A program made the translations under genes and the position numbers. Below, one piece after another: positions 48,641 through 58,074 of a stretch of 64,000 nucleotides of DNA. A model generated the notes under the pieces. The model searched no databases. It had not been told where the DNA came from and worked only from the letters and a program-made list of their open reading frames with translations. Source of the stretch: Ceratopteris richardii (lineage: Eukaryota; Streptophyta; Polypodiopsida; Polypodiales; Pteridaceae). The DNA lies in NCBI GenBank assembly GCA_020310875.1, contig CM035427.1, positions 88,728,230-88,792,229 of the forward strand. Direction: 5' to 3'. Position 1 is the stretch's first letter; every line of letters begins with the position of its first letter.

Positions 48641-49636
48641 TGTTGGAATATGGGGCCCCAGGATCTTCCAATACTAAAAAACCTTTGAGCATACACACTT
48701 AATTTAAACAAGATGATATGTGAGAGATAGAAAGAAACTTTGAGACAAGAGTAAGTAACATAAGCAAAGTGCTTACTCACTATATAGAGGGCCAAATTAC
48801 AACATGGGAGTACTACTCAACCATATGATGTGGTGCACTCACTAAATGGAAGAATAGACAAGAAGATGATGATGTACATAATTTAGATTATGCTATTATA
48901 ATCAGAGTGTGTATGAAGTAAATCAGCAACAAAGTGAACCTAACCTCTCAAGAAAGTGCAACAAATCTAAAAATCAGCAAACCCTAATTCTGAAATTAGG
49001 GTTCAAAAACCCTAAAAATAGAAAATAGGATTAACTTACAAAAGATAACTGCTACCAACTTGTAGAAGACTCCTTGCTCCAAGAGAGTAGCCTCTCCTTC
49101 ACCTCTCCTTAGCCTCCAAAGCTTCAGAACTCCAAAATTGACACAATGTGTGTATCAACTCTAGCTTGAATTATCCAAAAGTGTGCCCAAGGTCCTCCTT
49201 ATATAGTAGCTGAGCCTCCAAATAAAGCTAGGCGATAAAACTTGCGAAAAAACAAATCATAGGCCAAAAAATCTGCCATTGCTGTTTTAAAATTGGATTG
49301 CTAAAACTTGTGCTTTTCACTAATTAAAAGTTGCTTTATTAATTTTGATCGCCCCAATCTTCTTGCTTTTGCCATCTGTGAATAATGACCTAGCTTGTTT
49401 AAGTTTTGTACTTTTAGAACCTCAAAAATGTGCTTCCAATGTTTTAGGGTATAATTAGGGTTTGACTTTTCTCTCAAACCTGACCTCTGATGACTGAATG
49501 AAGCATATCACTAGATAGCTCTCTCCAAGCTCTATCTATCTAGCCTAAAAAAGTTTTACCTAAACTGTATAAAAAAATTCTAAGACCTAAAATTGGATTT
49601 GCTGGAAATGGACCATATGTACATTGATTTTCAACA
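48641..49636 (-). repeat. 5' LTR of E
   Basis: 996 bp, TGTTGGAATATGGGGCCCC to TTTTCAACA on the plus strand. Confidence 0.95.
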
Positions 49637-50055
49637 GGGAATAGATATGCAATTAGGTTTGGCACCAAAATTTTACATGAAACACAACAAAAGTATCCAC
49701 AGATCAAACGAGAACTATGGGGTATGTTAACAACTTTGAAAACAGACAAATAATATTTCATTGGTGCAAATGTCAAAGTTAAGACTGATTGTTTGCCTCT
49801 CATTGGAATAATAGCCAACTGTTCATCTCCTGATATATCCATGCTTAGATGGATCTCATATATTAAGTTCATAAATCCTAAGTTATTTCATATTTAGGTA
49901 AGTCAAATTCAATTGCTGATATGTTATCGAGAGCTAGATTTGATGATGATATTGAAAGTGATCTAATAAAGAATGTGAACTTAGTTGACTATGTTCTAGA
50001 TATATACAAGTATGAGCATTTTCATGAGTATGAGTACGAAGATGAATGGAGAGAC
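49637..50055 (+). pseudogene. D1 RNase H and linker to integrase
   Basis: Continues RNase H after E with KYPQIKRELWGM, then TAA at the same place as the TAA at 62466, then YFIGANVKVKTDCLPLIG and SIADMLSRARFDDD. The acidic linker ends EYEDEWRD at the B4 insertion. The conserved flanks make the alignment with 62400-62760 unambiguous. Confidence 0.9.
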
Positions 50056-50286
50056 TGCTGATATATTTAGGTAGTGATGTGTGTGAACACTCTAGGACCG
50101 CCGGGGCACTTTTTTCCCTCTTTAGGAGGTTTTTTTCCCCCGGCTTGTATATACGCCTATTGCCCTAATGGGCTACTTATCTTTGTACATTCTCTAGTAA
50201 TACATTCAGTATTGTGTGTTTGTGCTCCAAGCTTCTTCTTCTTCCTTGTGCTGTTCGCGTGCTTCCGCAGACGTTTATCTCCAACA
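50056..50286 (+). repeat. 5' LTR of B4
   Basis: Starts TGCTGATATATTTAGG (TGTTG in other copies) and ends CTCCAACA. Of the B LTRs here it is closest to the 5' LTR of B3. Confidence 0.95.
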
Positions 50287-50641
50287 ATTGGTATCAGAGC
50301 AGGTCGTCGCTTCTTCTAGGGCGCCGTCGACACTCCTCCGTTTGTAGTCTCAGATTCGCACAATATTTGGTGAGCATACTCAGGGTGTTTTCGAGATCAA
50401 AACAACTTTGCTGTGTGGTGTTGAAATCGCGATCTGAACTCGTTTCGGCCTCCGAATGCACTATTGCAGCGCTTATGCAGGCTATTTCGTCCTTTTGTGC
50501 CAAAGGTATATACTAGTTTCTGTTCGTCAGTTTAAGAGTCTTGAAGTCTGCTACAGGTCTAGCAAAACTCGTTTGGGCAGTTCCGTTCAACTTTTTGAGA
50601 TACAGTCAATTTTTTGCATCAAGGTATTTTAGTCACCGGCC

Positions 50642-51205
50642 ATGGCTGAAAGCAGTGATGTATTCCGTATGTTGGCTGTTGAGGATAAGTTGGATGGTAT
50701 CAACTACCCATTATGGGCTTATATGATGCGACATGTACTGGTTGCAAAAGGATTGTGGAACATTGTGCAGGGTGTTGAAAGATGTCCTGTTACACCTGTA
50801 ATGACAGGTACTGCAAATACAGGTTCTGGAGCTGATGAAGATGGTGTTGAAGATGATATTCCACAGATTCCTGTTCTTGCTGCTGTTTCTGTTGCACCTA
50901 CTGCAGAGCAAATTTGCTGGGATGGCAGAGATGCCCAGGCACATGCATTGATAGCTTTGTCTGTCAAACGTGACATTATTCCTCACATTCGCTCTTGCAG
51001 AACAACAAAGGTTGCTTGGGATACACTTACAACTTTGTACCAGGCTAGGAATGAGGCTCGTGTTGCTTACCTCCGAAAACAGTTGGAGAGTGAGCACATA
51101 AATGAAGGTGATTCTATGGATAGTTTTCTCACAAAGATCAAAGACCTGAAGGAACAATTGATTTCTGCTGATGAGGTTATACCAGATAGCTCACTTGCGT
51201 GCTAA
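50642..51205 (+). CDS. Copia-B truncated Gag (187 aa)
   Basis: ATG at 50642 matches the B3 gag start (MAESSDVFRMLAVEDKLDG). The frame is open through the gag fold (HPIRSC-type region, AWDTLTTLYQARNEARVAYL, SMDSFLTKIKDLKEQLISAD). At about 51192 the deletion joins it out of frame to RT, and only a few residues follow to the stop at 51203. The zinc knuckle is lost. It could be translated as a truncated capsid fragment, which in other systems may interfere with full-length Gag; that is speculation. Confidence 0.85.
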   Translation: MAESSDVFRMLAVEDKLDGINYPLWAYMMRHVLVAKGLWNIVQGVERCPVTPVMTGTANTGSGADEDGVEDDIPQIPVLAAVSVAPTAEQICWDGRDAQAHALIALSVKRDIIPHIRSCRTTKVAWDTLTTLYQARNEARVAYLRKQLESEHINEGDSMDSFLTKIKDLKEQLISADEVIPDSSLAC

Positions 51206-51560
51206 TGATGTGCTTCTGATCATTGTTGTCTATGTTGATGACATGCTGTTCAATGGTCCTATTGAGACACATATTGCTGATTTTAAGGCTGATTTGCATG
51301 CCTCATTTGAGATGTCTGATTTGGGGCATTTGCATCACTATTTGGGCATTCAGTTTATGCACGTTGATGGTGGAATGGCTTTGTGTCGAACGAAATATAT
51401 TGACACATTATTGCAGCGTTTTGGCCTTGAAGATTGTAAGCCTATTGCCACTCCTATGGAGACAGGTTTACGATTGAGTCTTCATGATGCTAGAGATGCA
51501 TTTGATGTTGTTCTCTATCAGCAGGCTGTTGGATGCTTGATTTACTTATGCATTACTCGG
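51193..51560 (+). pseudogene. Copia-B RT fragment of B4
   Basis: After the deletion the RT frame (DVLLIIVVYVDDMLFNG) is open with an intact YVDD and continues through HHYLGIQFM and PIATPMETGLRLSL to LIYLCITR at 51560, where the gypsy LTR cuts it. The tyrosine before the two glutamines here is followed by CAG CAG, which shows that the TAG at 20535 of B3 arose from CAG. Confidence 0.9.
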
Positions 51561-52227
51561 TGTTGAGAGCAGTATGGGCACCCAAGGACTGACTAGACAA
51601 GGAAGCCAGGGAACCCAAGGATTGACGAGACAAGGAAGCCAACGGAGAGAGTCAGAACAAGGTGAAGGAGTAAGTAGACAAAGCAGTCGATGCAAATCTG
51701 GCAGATAGGCCCTTCAATTTTTCCAATCTACATCTTTTAACAGTGATTCTTATCACTAACAATCATTGTAAATACCATTTCATATTTTTGTAGCTCCATT
51801 TTGTGCAAGCCAAGGAGTCCTTGAGCTTGAGGAGCCTTAGAAGTACCTACATATCAATTTTCGTATTTTTTAGACTCTGTTTGAGCCCTCAAATTGGCCC
51901 TGGAACCTAATTTTTAACTAGGCCGGACACTAGGTCTGGACAGGGCCAAAAGCTAGTCAAAAACTATAAAAAGAGCTAGAGAGCTCATTTTTGAGGTTAG
52001 ATTGTAATTGAAACGAACTTGTAAGAGCATTTTGAAAGTAATCTAAAAACTCCATTGATTCTCACTCTTTGTCTTACTGTGTGCGCGCGTGTGTGTGTAT
52101 GTGTGTGCATGCTAGTGTGCTTCTCACTCACGCACTTGTGCCGCCACTTGCTCGAGGTCTTCATACCATCCTCTCGTCTTCCCGGATTGACATTAAAGGA
52201 GGTGCTACTCATCATTGAGCTACATCA
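51561..52227 (+). repeat. 5' LTR of the terminal gypsy element
   Basis: Begins TGTTGAGAGCAGTATGGG directly after copia-B RT and ends near CTACATCA before the PBS; the right edge is within a few bases. It holds an AACTATAAAAAGAGC segment near 51961 (probable TATA box) and a GT/GC microsatellite at 52078-52110. The 5 bp before it (CTCGG, 51556-51560) should recur after the 3' LTR outside the window. Confidence 0.82.
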
Positions 52228-52232
52228 AATTT

Positions 52233-52250
52233 TGGCGCCGTTGCCGGGGA
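52233..52250 (+). other. Asp-tRNA-type primer-binding site
   Basis: TGGCGCCGTTGCCGGGGA, the classic PBS of plant Athila/Tat gypsy elements. Confidence 0.95.
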
Positions 52251-52609
52251 TCGAGCTTTGAGGACGAGCGTGTGATGGTAAGACGTAGAGTTGACGCGTT
52301 GGAGTTGTAGGTATTTTCTTCACTCTCATAGATTTTCTTTTACTTTCTTCACCATCTCCATCACCATCATCATCATCACCATCTCCCACGTCCATCTCCA
52401 TCATCGCAAAAATTTCAGTTTTTTGACTATATCCCCACCTCCACCTCATTTCCCTCATTTCACTTGTGAGAGAGAGCGAGAGAGCGAAATTGCATGTGCT
52501 GTTTTTGCATGTTTCTTGAGCTATCTTGCAGGTACAGGTCACATCACCATCTCCAGCCTTCCGCGCAGGTACGGAACTCGATGAAACTGTCTCGCAGTCG
52601 CCGCCTTCT

Positions 52610-53122
52610 GTCCATCGCGATTGACAGAAATTTTCACTTGTTGGTAAATCTGAGTGCACCACAGTGGACTAGAGACCCTGCACACCACATTCCCACTAAA
52701 ATTTTTGAAAATCTTGCAAAATTTCAGTCCATCGCGATTGACAGCCTGTCCATCGCGATCGACTGCCTGTCCATCGCGATTGACTGAAGTCTCTGTCCAT
52801 CGCGACTGACTGCCTGTCCATCGCGATTGACTCAACCCCCTGTCCATCGCGATTGACTGAAGTCCCTGTCCATCGCGATTGACTGCCTGTCCATCGCGAT
52901 TGATTGAAGTCTCTGTCCATCGCGACCGACTGCCAGTCCATCGCGATTGACTCAACCCCTTGTCCATCGCGATTGACTGAAGTCCCTGTCCATCGCGATT
53001 GACTGTCTGTCCATCGCGATTGATTGAATTGGGTGTCCATCGCGACCGACTGAACTCTCTGTCCATCGCGATTGACTGAGTGTCCATCGCGATTGACAGC
53101 CCTATCCATCGCGATTGACAGC
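52610..53122. repeat. Array of a 16-bp CpG-bearing imperfect palindrome in the leader
   Basis: The core GTCCATCGCGATTGAC occurs once at 52610-52625 and then 17 times between 52727 and 53120, about every 20-26 bp, with variants mostly at the TT following GCGA. Its centre ATCGCGAT is perfectly palindromic. A higher-order repeat of 120 bp (six units) is visible: the sequence at 52741-52860 recurs at 52861-52980 and, more diverged, from 52981. Open frames across it on both strands follow from the period and palindromy. Confidence 0.95.
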
Positions 53123-54010
53123 CAATTTTAGCCAAATTTTTTAGGGTTTGTTAATTGAAAAGTTGGGCTAATTTTGGGCACAAATATTAGGCTCTTGAGC
53201 ACATGGGGAAGTCTTAGGAAAACAACTTGGGGAAAACCTGTTGCACAGTGATCCTATTTGAACCCTGTCGTAACCCTAGAACCCTGAACGGTCACAACTT
53301 TTTCATACGAGATCCATTTTTTGAGCTCTAGGGCTTGTTGGAAAGCTCGTAGCATATACTACACGCCCTCAACTGTTTTTTATAAAGATAATGCATTGAT
53401 TTTTAGATAGGGTATTTTGAAGTTGACCATACCCAGGGGGATCAAAGTCAGGGGTCCTTAGGTTTGTTTTCTTGAAAATCACTATGGAAGTTTGTGTTTG
53501 TGCTACATGAATGAAAATAATTGGTTCTATCTTTGGAATGTAAATTTCAAAGCTAACTTTGAAACTCTTACAGAGCATCGAGAGGTGTTATAAGCAAGTG
53601 TAAGTGCGAGCTTGGGAACACATTTCCTGGGCACTCAAGGGCAACCGAGCAAAAAACAAAAGGTTGGACACTTTTAACCCCCTCTGTCAATTCATAGCTT
53701 AGGCTAAGAACGACGAGAGGTAGGAGTAAGTCAGAGCGACGATAGGCAGTAGTCATCAAGTTGAAGACTACCTAAAAACTCAAGTTCAAGATAAAAATCT
53801 AATTTCTGTACGGTCGGTAACATAAAGGAAAGAACCTAACGTGGAACGATCAACCTGAAAGTACGAAGAACACTCAAGTATTCCGACGACGTGATATCAG
53901 ACAAGAACTCAAACGTGATAGAATAACTAAAAAGAATCAAGTGACTGATACCAATTGAGCGGCAACGAGGTTGTACTCTGGGCAAAGACTTGGGCTACTT
54001 AGATAGGCAT
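53123..54010 (+). other. Remaining leader before ORF1
   Basis: No coding signal or known motif is recognised. The PBS-to-ORF1 distance is about 1.76 kb, very long. No clear intron boundaries can be fixed by eye. Confidence 0.5.
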
Positions 54011-56281
54011 ATGAACCTTAGATCAGGACGACATTTAGCAAGGGAAAGACAAAGCCTTAGATCTTCAGAGGCTAGCGTCAACCACACTGCTAGGTCCTGG
54101 GCCCAGCAGTTGAGCCACCACTCGAACTACCCTAGCTCGGAGACCAGTGAGTCAGAAATGTCTCAAGGCATGGACAGACCTACGGGAAGTTCAGGAGTGC
54201 CTTATTTGTACAGGGTAGAAGGCCCTTACAAAACGCAGCTGGAGTACCTTAGGACCAACCGACTAGGTGCTAGCATCTATGAGGACGGCCTAGGAAGATC
54301 TGTGGTCCAGATTAAAAACCCTGATCAATCTATTGGACTAGAGCACCCAGCTGTCAAGTTTGAAAATGGTGCATACCTGGACAAAGAAGGAACTATATAT
54401 GTAGTCACTAGTCACCCTGATAGGACAGATGACTTTGGGAACGTAATCTCAGAAGCGGACTTAGGGGACCTGGAACAAGGGAACATGGGTGCGGAACCTA
54501 GAACCCCTCGAGGTAAATCAGTTCTCACTAGGCTTATCACGCCTGAATGGGTCCCTCAAGACAACAAGAGCATAGAGTTGCTCCTTAATCGAGAAACTGA
54601 TGAAGCCTTTTGGAGGTATAAGTCTAATCAGCCAACAGACATAGGAAATATCATGATCTATGAGTTTAAGGATCCGGATAGCCCAGGCAGAGTGACCTAC
54701 TTAGATCATGCTTCAGAACGGATCTTTGTGGTGACAGAAAATGATAGGCATGCTTACACTTGGAAGGGCGAATTCATTTTCCCCCAACCAAGATCAAATG
54801 TAGCCTATGGTCACCCTGGAGCTGGAACATCCCAGGCTCATGGTATGCAAAGAGACAGAAGTAAAGATAGACCAGAGGTAAGTTTTGCCAATCCAGTGGG
54901 CAGAGGAAGAACGAGAACCGAGACGAATAGGGTAGAACCTGAGATGCTTAGAGCCCACAGGAACCAAAGAAATGTAGATGGATTCCCTCTGCCGAGGCCT
55001 AGAGAGCATACAAGAACTTTGAGACCCACCCAGCTAGTTAAGTCCATGAAGAATTACTTTGACGGCACAGGAGATCCCTATGATCATGTGGCAGAGTTCA
55101 AGCAAGTCTTGAGAGCTGAACAAGTGGAAGATCTGTTCACGCAGTACAATGCCTTCGGTCTAACCCTTAGGAACACAGCACTTACATGGTTTCAGCCATT
55201 GGATGAGCGCCAGTTCAGGAGCATAGACCAACTCCTAGAAGCATTTATTATTGAGTTCTCCCAGAGTGGCATAAGACACAACACCTCCTCATTGATTCAC
55301 AGCTTCAAGCAAACCCCTCAAGAGACCGTGAGACTTGCAGGAAGAAGATTTAGACAATACCTGGAAAGGTGCCCTATTTCGGAGCTACCCACATCTGCTA
55401 AACAAGTAGCCTTATTCCTTGATGGATTGCTGAGTACGAAATTGAGATCCTATGTGTATCTGAAGGACCCTAGGACTATAGAAGAGTGTGTACGCATGTG
55501 CATTGACATTGAAGATAACCTAGGGGAGGAACTAGAGCTTTCCAAAATCTACAAAGATTCAGATAGTGCTTCTAGTCACTCTTCCACGCAATCCACATCA
55601 ATTGAGGAACTCGCAGAGAAAGTGGCACAAAAACTAGGCGTCTCTAGCAAACAAATTCCTAGGTTTGCCCCTGTGAAAAGATGCTATACTTGTGGTGGCG
55701 ACCACATGGCGAATGTCTGCCCTATTATGGCTCAACCCCAAGTAAACCCTAGTAGCCAGTACTGCACCATAGAACGGAGATACACCAATCACACCGCACA
55801 AGATTGCCCATACAACAAGCAGGCAGTTAGGCAACCCTATCCGCAGCCCTACCAACAAGGCCGATACCAGAACCAAAATCCACCACCACAATATGCTAGA
55901 CCCCAACAAACCTACCAACCACAATATCAGGCCCAACAGAGACCCCAACCGGTACTAGCTCAACAACCCCCAAACCCCGCTAACGTGATTCCAGTAAAGT
56001 ATGCTGTTGCAGAAGAAAACCTGAATAGGGCCATAGTACCAGTAACCCCATTGATCTCGGAAAGTGACCCAAGTGACCATAGCTTTGATTCTACACATGT
56101 CGATAGTCCCCAGGCTTACTACATGCAGTCTCCAGAACATGGTGAGTCTTACTATAGTGAAGAACCAAGTGAACCTAGTTGGGAGTCAGATTACACGAAC
56201 GTCATGTATGCAAACCCCAACCCCAGGCCTCAACCTAGGCAAGTAAGACCTCCATTCCCAAGAGGACCGTTGTCGGGATGA
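54011..56281 (+). CDS. ORF1: Gag-like protein with capsid domain, knuckle and Gln/Pro-rich tail (756 aa)
   Basis: The frame opens upstream, but the first ATG is at 54011 (MNLRSGRHLARERQ, a basic start). Residues about 345-460 match the retrotransposon gag fold: KNYFDGTGDPYDHVAEFKQV, FGLTLRNTALTWFQPLDERQ and SSLIHSFKQTPQETVRLAGR, then a rounded end near LERCP. This part assembles particles in related elements. A Cys/His segment at about 558-600 begins CYTCGGDHMANVC (a proper CX2CX4HX4C) and has a second, incomplete one (CTIERRYTNHTAQDC). A Gln/Pro-rich stretch follows, then an acidic Ser-rich end. No protease. It is fully open, unlike most frames in the window, which suggests recent activity. 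It stops 1.8 kb before a second, unrelated-looking gag. Confidence 0.9.
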   Translation: MNLRSGRHLARERQSLRSSEASVNHTARSWAQQLSHHSNYPSSETSESEMSQGMDRPTGSSGVPYLYRVEGPYKTQLEYLRTNRLGASIYEDGLGRSVVQIKNPDQSIGLEHPAVKFENGAYLDKEGTIYVVTSHPDRTDDFGNVISEADLGDLEQGNMGAEPRTPRGKSVLTRLITPEWVPQDNKSIELLLNRETDEAFWRYKSNQPTDIGNIMIYEFKDPDSPGRVTYLDHASERIFVVTENDRHAYTWKGEFIFPQPRSNVAYGHPGAGTSQAHGMQRDRSKDRPEVSFANPVGRGRTRTETNRVEPEMLRAHRNQRNVDGFPLPRPREHTRTLRPTQLVKSMKNYFDGTGDPYDHVAEFKQVLRAEQVEDLFTQYNAFGLTLRNTALTWFQPLDERQFRSIDQLLEAFIIEFSQSGIRHNTSSLIHSFKQTPQETVRLAGRRFRQYLERCPISELPTSAKQVALFLDGLLSTKLRSYVYLKDPRTIEECVRMCIDIEDNLGEELELSKIYKDSDSASSHSSTQSTSIEELAEKVAQKLGVSSKQIPRFAPVKRCYTCGGDHMANVCPIMAQPQVNPSSQYCTIERRYTNHTAQDCPYNKQAVRQPYPQPYQQGRYQNQNPPPQYARPQQTYQPQYQAQQRPQPVLAQQPPNPANVIPVKYAVAEENLNRAIVPVTPLISESDPSDHSFDSTHVDSPQAYYMQSPEHGESYYSEEPSEPSWESDYTNVMYANPNPRPQPRQVRPPFPRGPLSG

Positions 56282-56819
56282 AATCCCGCAGGGAGTGTGC
56301 ATTGTTTTTTTTCAAAAGTTCATTATTTTCTGAGTATTGTGTGATGTTTTCACGAGAGAGTGGTATGTTCTGTACATATTTTGGCCGAATCGATTGATTA
56401 TGTGATGCAGAAATAAGTTTGAGATGTATGTTAGACGTGTGTGTAAAAATAACTGACATTAGAAACACGAAAACCCTAGTTTTGACCCTCAGAACTCCCT
56501 GAAAATGTGAGTTTACCCCCCTGAAAATCGGACTTGAACCCTTGGAAACCCTTGGAGTTTAGGCCGAAACTGTAAATAAAACCTTGAATCGGTGAGTTTA
56601 AGATAATTGTGAGCAAACCCTTGCTTTTCCCGATCAAAAACTTTAGGTTGGACCCTTGGAAATGGCGGTTTCTGTAGGCCAAACCTTAAAAACCCATTAA
56701 ACTGTGAACATCCAGTGTGAAATGGAAACCTTAGTCTAGGGAAAAATTAAAAGACTGCCAAAAATAGAAAGTTAATTGAGGAGGTGGGAATGTTCTAGAA
56801 GCGAGTCCAAGGGGGGGCC

Positions 56820-56827
56820 TATAAATA
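56820..56827 (+). promoter_or_regulatory. TATA box candidate in the ORF1-ORF2 spacer
   Basis: TATAAATA preceded by a G-run (GGGGGGGCC) is a strong plant TATA match, about 1.25 kb before the ATG of ORF2. It could drive a separate Gag-Pol RNA or be the U3 promoter of an unrecognised LTR. Confidence 0.55.
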
Positions 56828-57129
56828 AGTGCTAATTCATTTGTTTCTCCCCTAACCCGTGGATCTTGCTCGTGGATTGTCACCTTCAGGTTTATGTGGA
56901 CGTTGATTATATGAAGTGAAGAGAAAGTGATTGAAGACCAAAGTAAAGAGTACCCACCCCCGTGGTCTTTCTTGTGGAACCTTCCTACAGGTTTATGCGG
57001 TTTCTGATTATCTGAAGTAAAGAGAAGGAAGGCCATTGCGGAGGGTACTTGAAGTAAAGAGCGAAGTGAAGACTTATAAGAAAAGCTTGGACTGCGAAGA
57101 CCGAAGCGGAATCTCGTGGGCGATTTTTT

Positions 57130-57251
57130 GCACTGTAGCGAGGGATCTATAGTATACACTAGCCGGCCCGCACTGTAGCGGCGGCTTTTATCTTGTATCA
57201 TCGCACCGCACTGTAGCGGTTTTATTGTACCATCGGCCCGCACTGTAGCGG
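57130..57251 (+). repeat. Four copies of a CGCACTGTAGCGG-type motif
   Basis: Copies start at about 57130, 57170, 57208 and 57240, spaced 32-40 bp. The best copy, ACCGCACTGTAGCGGT, has inverted 5-bp arms, so each can form a small hairpin. Confidence 0.85.
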
Positions 57252-58074
57252 CCTGTTTGTATCATTCATTTAATTGGAGGCTTCAGTTCCGTTTTCGATT
57301 GTATCTTCGAGCTTGATCTACATCACGTGTTTCACTGCGGTATACACGTCTCTCTTTCCGACGCCCACGGTCCCACGTCTCGATACTTCCGAGGGGCGAG
57401 GGTCCCATGCGTACGAGGATCGCGCACGCTCCGGAGAGCACAGGCGAGGCGCCCAGCGCGCAGACGCCGCTCGCAGGACAGCGGGAACGGCGCACCAGAG
57501 CGGGGCCTGATCCAACCCCAGCCGCCGGCTTCCCGCCACGACCTCCTTCTTCCCGACACCTGAACCCGACGTGAAGCGAGGCGGTTGCCCGGTGATCCTC
57601 GACGCGTCACCTACTCCTTGAGAAGACAGAGAGGAACCTCGGCATCGAGTCAGATATTTCCAGGTACCAGCACTTCAAGTTATTTGAAATTTTGCATTGC
57701 TTCACATACACTGCTGAAACAGAAAGATTGTCTTGCTGTCTGCATTTGAGCATCCACACTCTGTACTAGTTTAGTCCATACGTGTGAGCACTTTTTTTCT
57801 TGCTAAGACTAGAGATTTACTGATTTCATAGCTTAGACAACATTAGAAAACTTATCACAAAAAGGGGGAAAATACATTGAGATCTTGGGAATCGAAGAGA
57901 GGACAGTTTGACTAGACTGTGGCCTAGGCAAATCAAAGAGCTTAGACTGACCTTTACCTCCTGGCTCGTGACTCATCAAGCCTCTTCTCTGATCTCTACT
58001 CAGAGCTTAGAGAAATAATTGAGCCACTTACGCTAGACCTTGTGCTACATTCTAGGACAGAGCAGAGAAGAGAG

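Larger units (their letters stand above)
36936..49636 (-). mobile_element. Copia element E, with nested G
   Basis: LTRs are 36936-37932 (997 bp, 3') and 48641-49636 (996 bp, 5'), each TGTTGG...CAACA, flanked by GGGAA at 36931-36935 and 49637-49641. The polypurine tract is plus AATCCCTCCTTCAAT beside the 3' LTR. The PBS is at 48627-48638. Without G and its duplication the element is about 6.1 kb. The LTRs differ by scattered substitutions, by eye more than those of G, as expected of the older host element. Confidence 0.96.
33474..50055 (+). mobile_element. Gypsy relic D1, interrupted by copia-B LTRs and by copia E
   Basis: Coding remnants at 33474-34486, 34966-36935 and 49637-50055 follow, in order, the Gag-protease and pol proteins of the element at 58075-64000. 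The pieces join exactly across copia E (TSD GGGAA). Across the LTR block at 34487-34965 part of gag and most of protease are missing. The right end is interrupted by copia B4 at 50056, and the rest lies beyond the window. No LTR of its own is identified. Confidence 0.9.
50056..51560 (+). mobile_element. Copia-B element B4, internally deleted and cut by the terminal gypsy element
   Basis: The 5' LTR is 50056-50286 (231 bp) and the PBS 50289-50300 (TGGTATCAGAGC). The leader and gag are close to B3. At about 51192 gag jumps directly to RT, removing the rest of gag, protease, integrase and the start of RT. RT then runs to 51560, where the next element's LTR begins. It is inserted in D1. Confidence 0.94.
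56282..58074 (+). other. Spacer between ORF1 and ORF2 with TATA box, repeats and GC-rich block
   Basis: After ORF1 a purine tract (GCAGGGAG, 56289-56295) is followed by TGTGCATTG. TATAAATA is at 56820-56827. A segment near 56858-56935 is imperfectly repeated about 103 bp later. CGCACTGTAGCG-type 11- to 13-mers occur at 57130, 57170, 57208 and 57240. 57350-57640 is strikingly GC- and CpG-rich for this AT-rich window. About 57510-57600 resembles the leader of D1. The features fit either an LTR-plus-leader of a second element or an internal promoter region. No coding frame is convincing. Confidence 0.6.

Noticed and set aside
50074-50319. Recurring small frame (MMCVNTLGPPGHFFPSLGGF type) also near 19573, 24445 and 34621
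   Set aside because: It lies in every copia-B LTR and is kept by copy number, not as a gene; start context and length vary between copies.
52727-53122. CRISPR-like array
   Set aside because: Repeats are 16 bp with 4-10 bp variable gaps in a plant retroelement; no spacer-length unique sequences or cas genes.
52539-53135. Long minus-strand frames encoding repeats like NRDGQ and QSRWT
   Set aside because: The array period and palindromic core keep several frames open; composition and context are non-coding leader.
57510-57600. A recognisable tRNA primer-binding site for a separate D-family element
   Set aside because: Similarity to the D1 leader is visible, but no sequence there matches a usual Met, Asp, Lys, Arg or Leu primer site.
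57274-57610. Several overlapping Arg/Ala-rich frames in the GC-rich block
   Set aside because: Open frames on both strands arise from high GC content with few stops; no homology is recognised.
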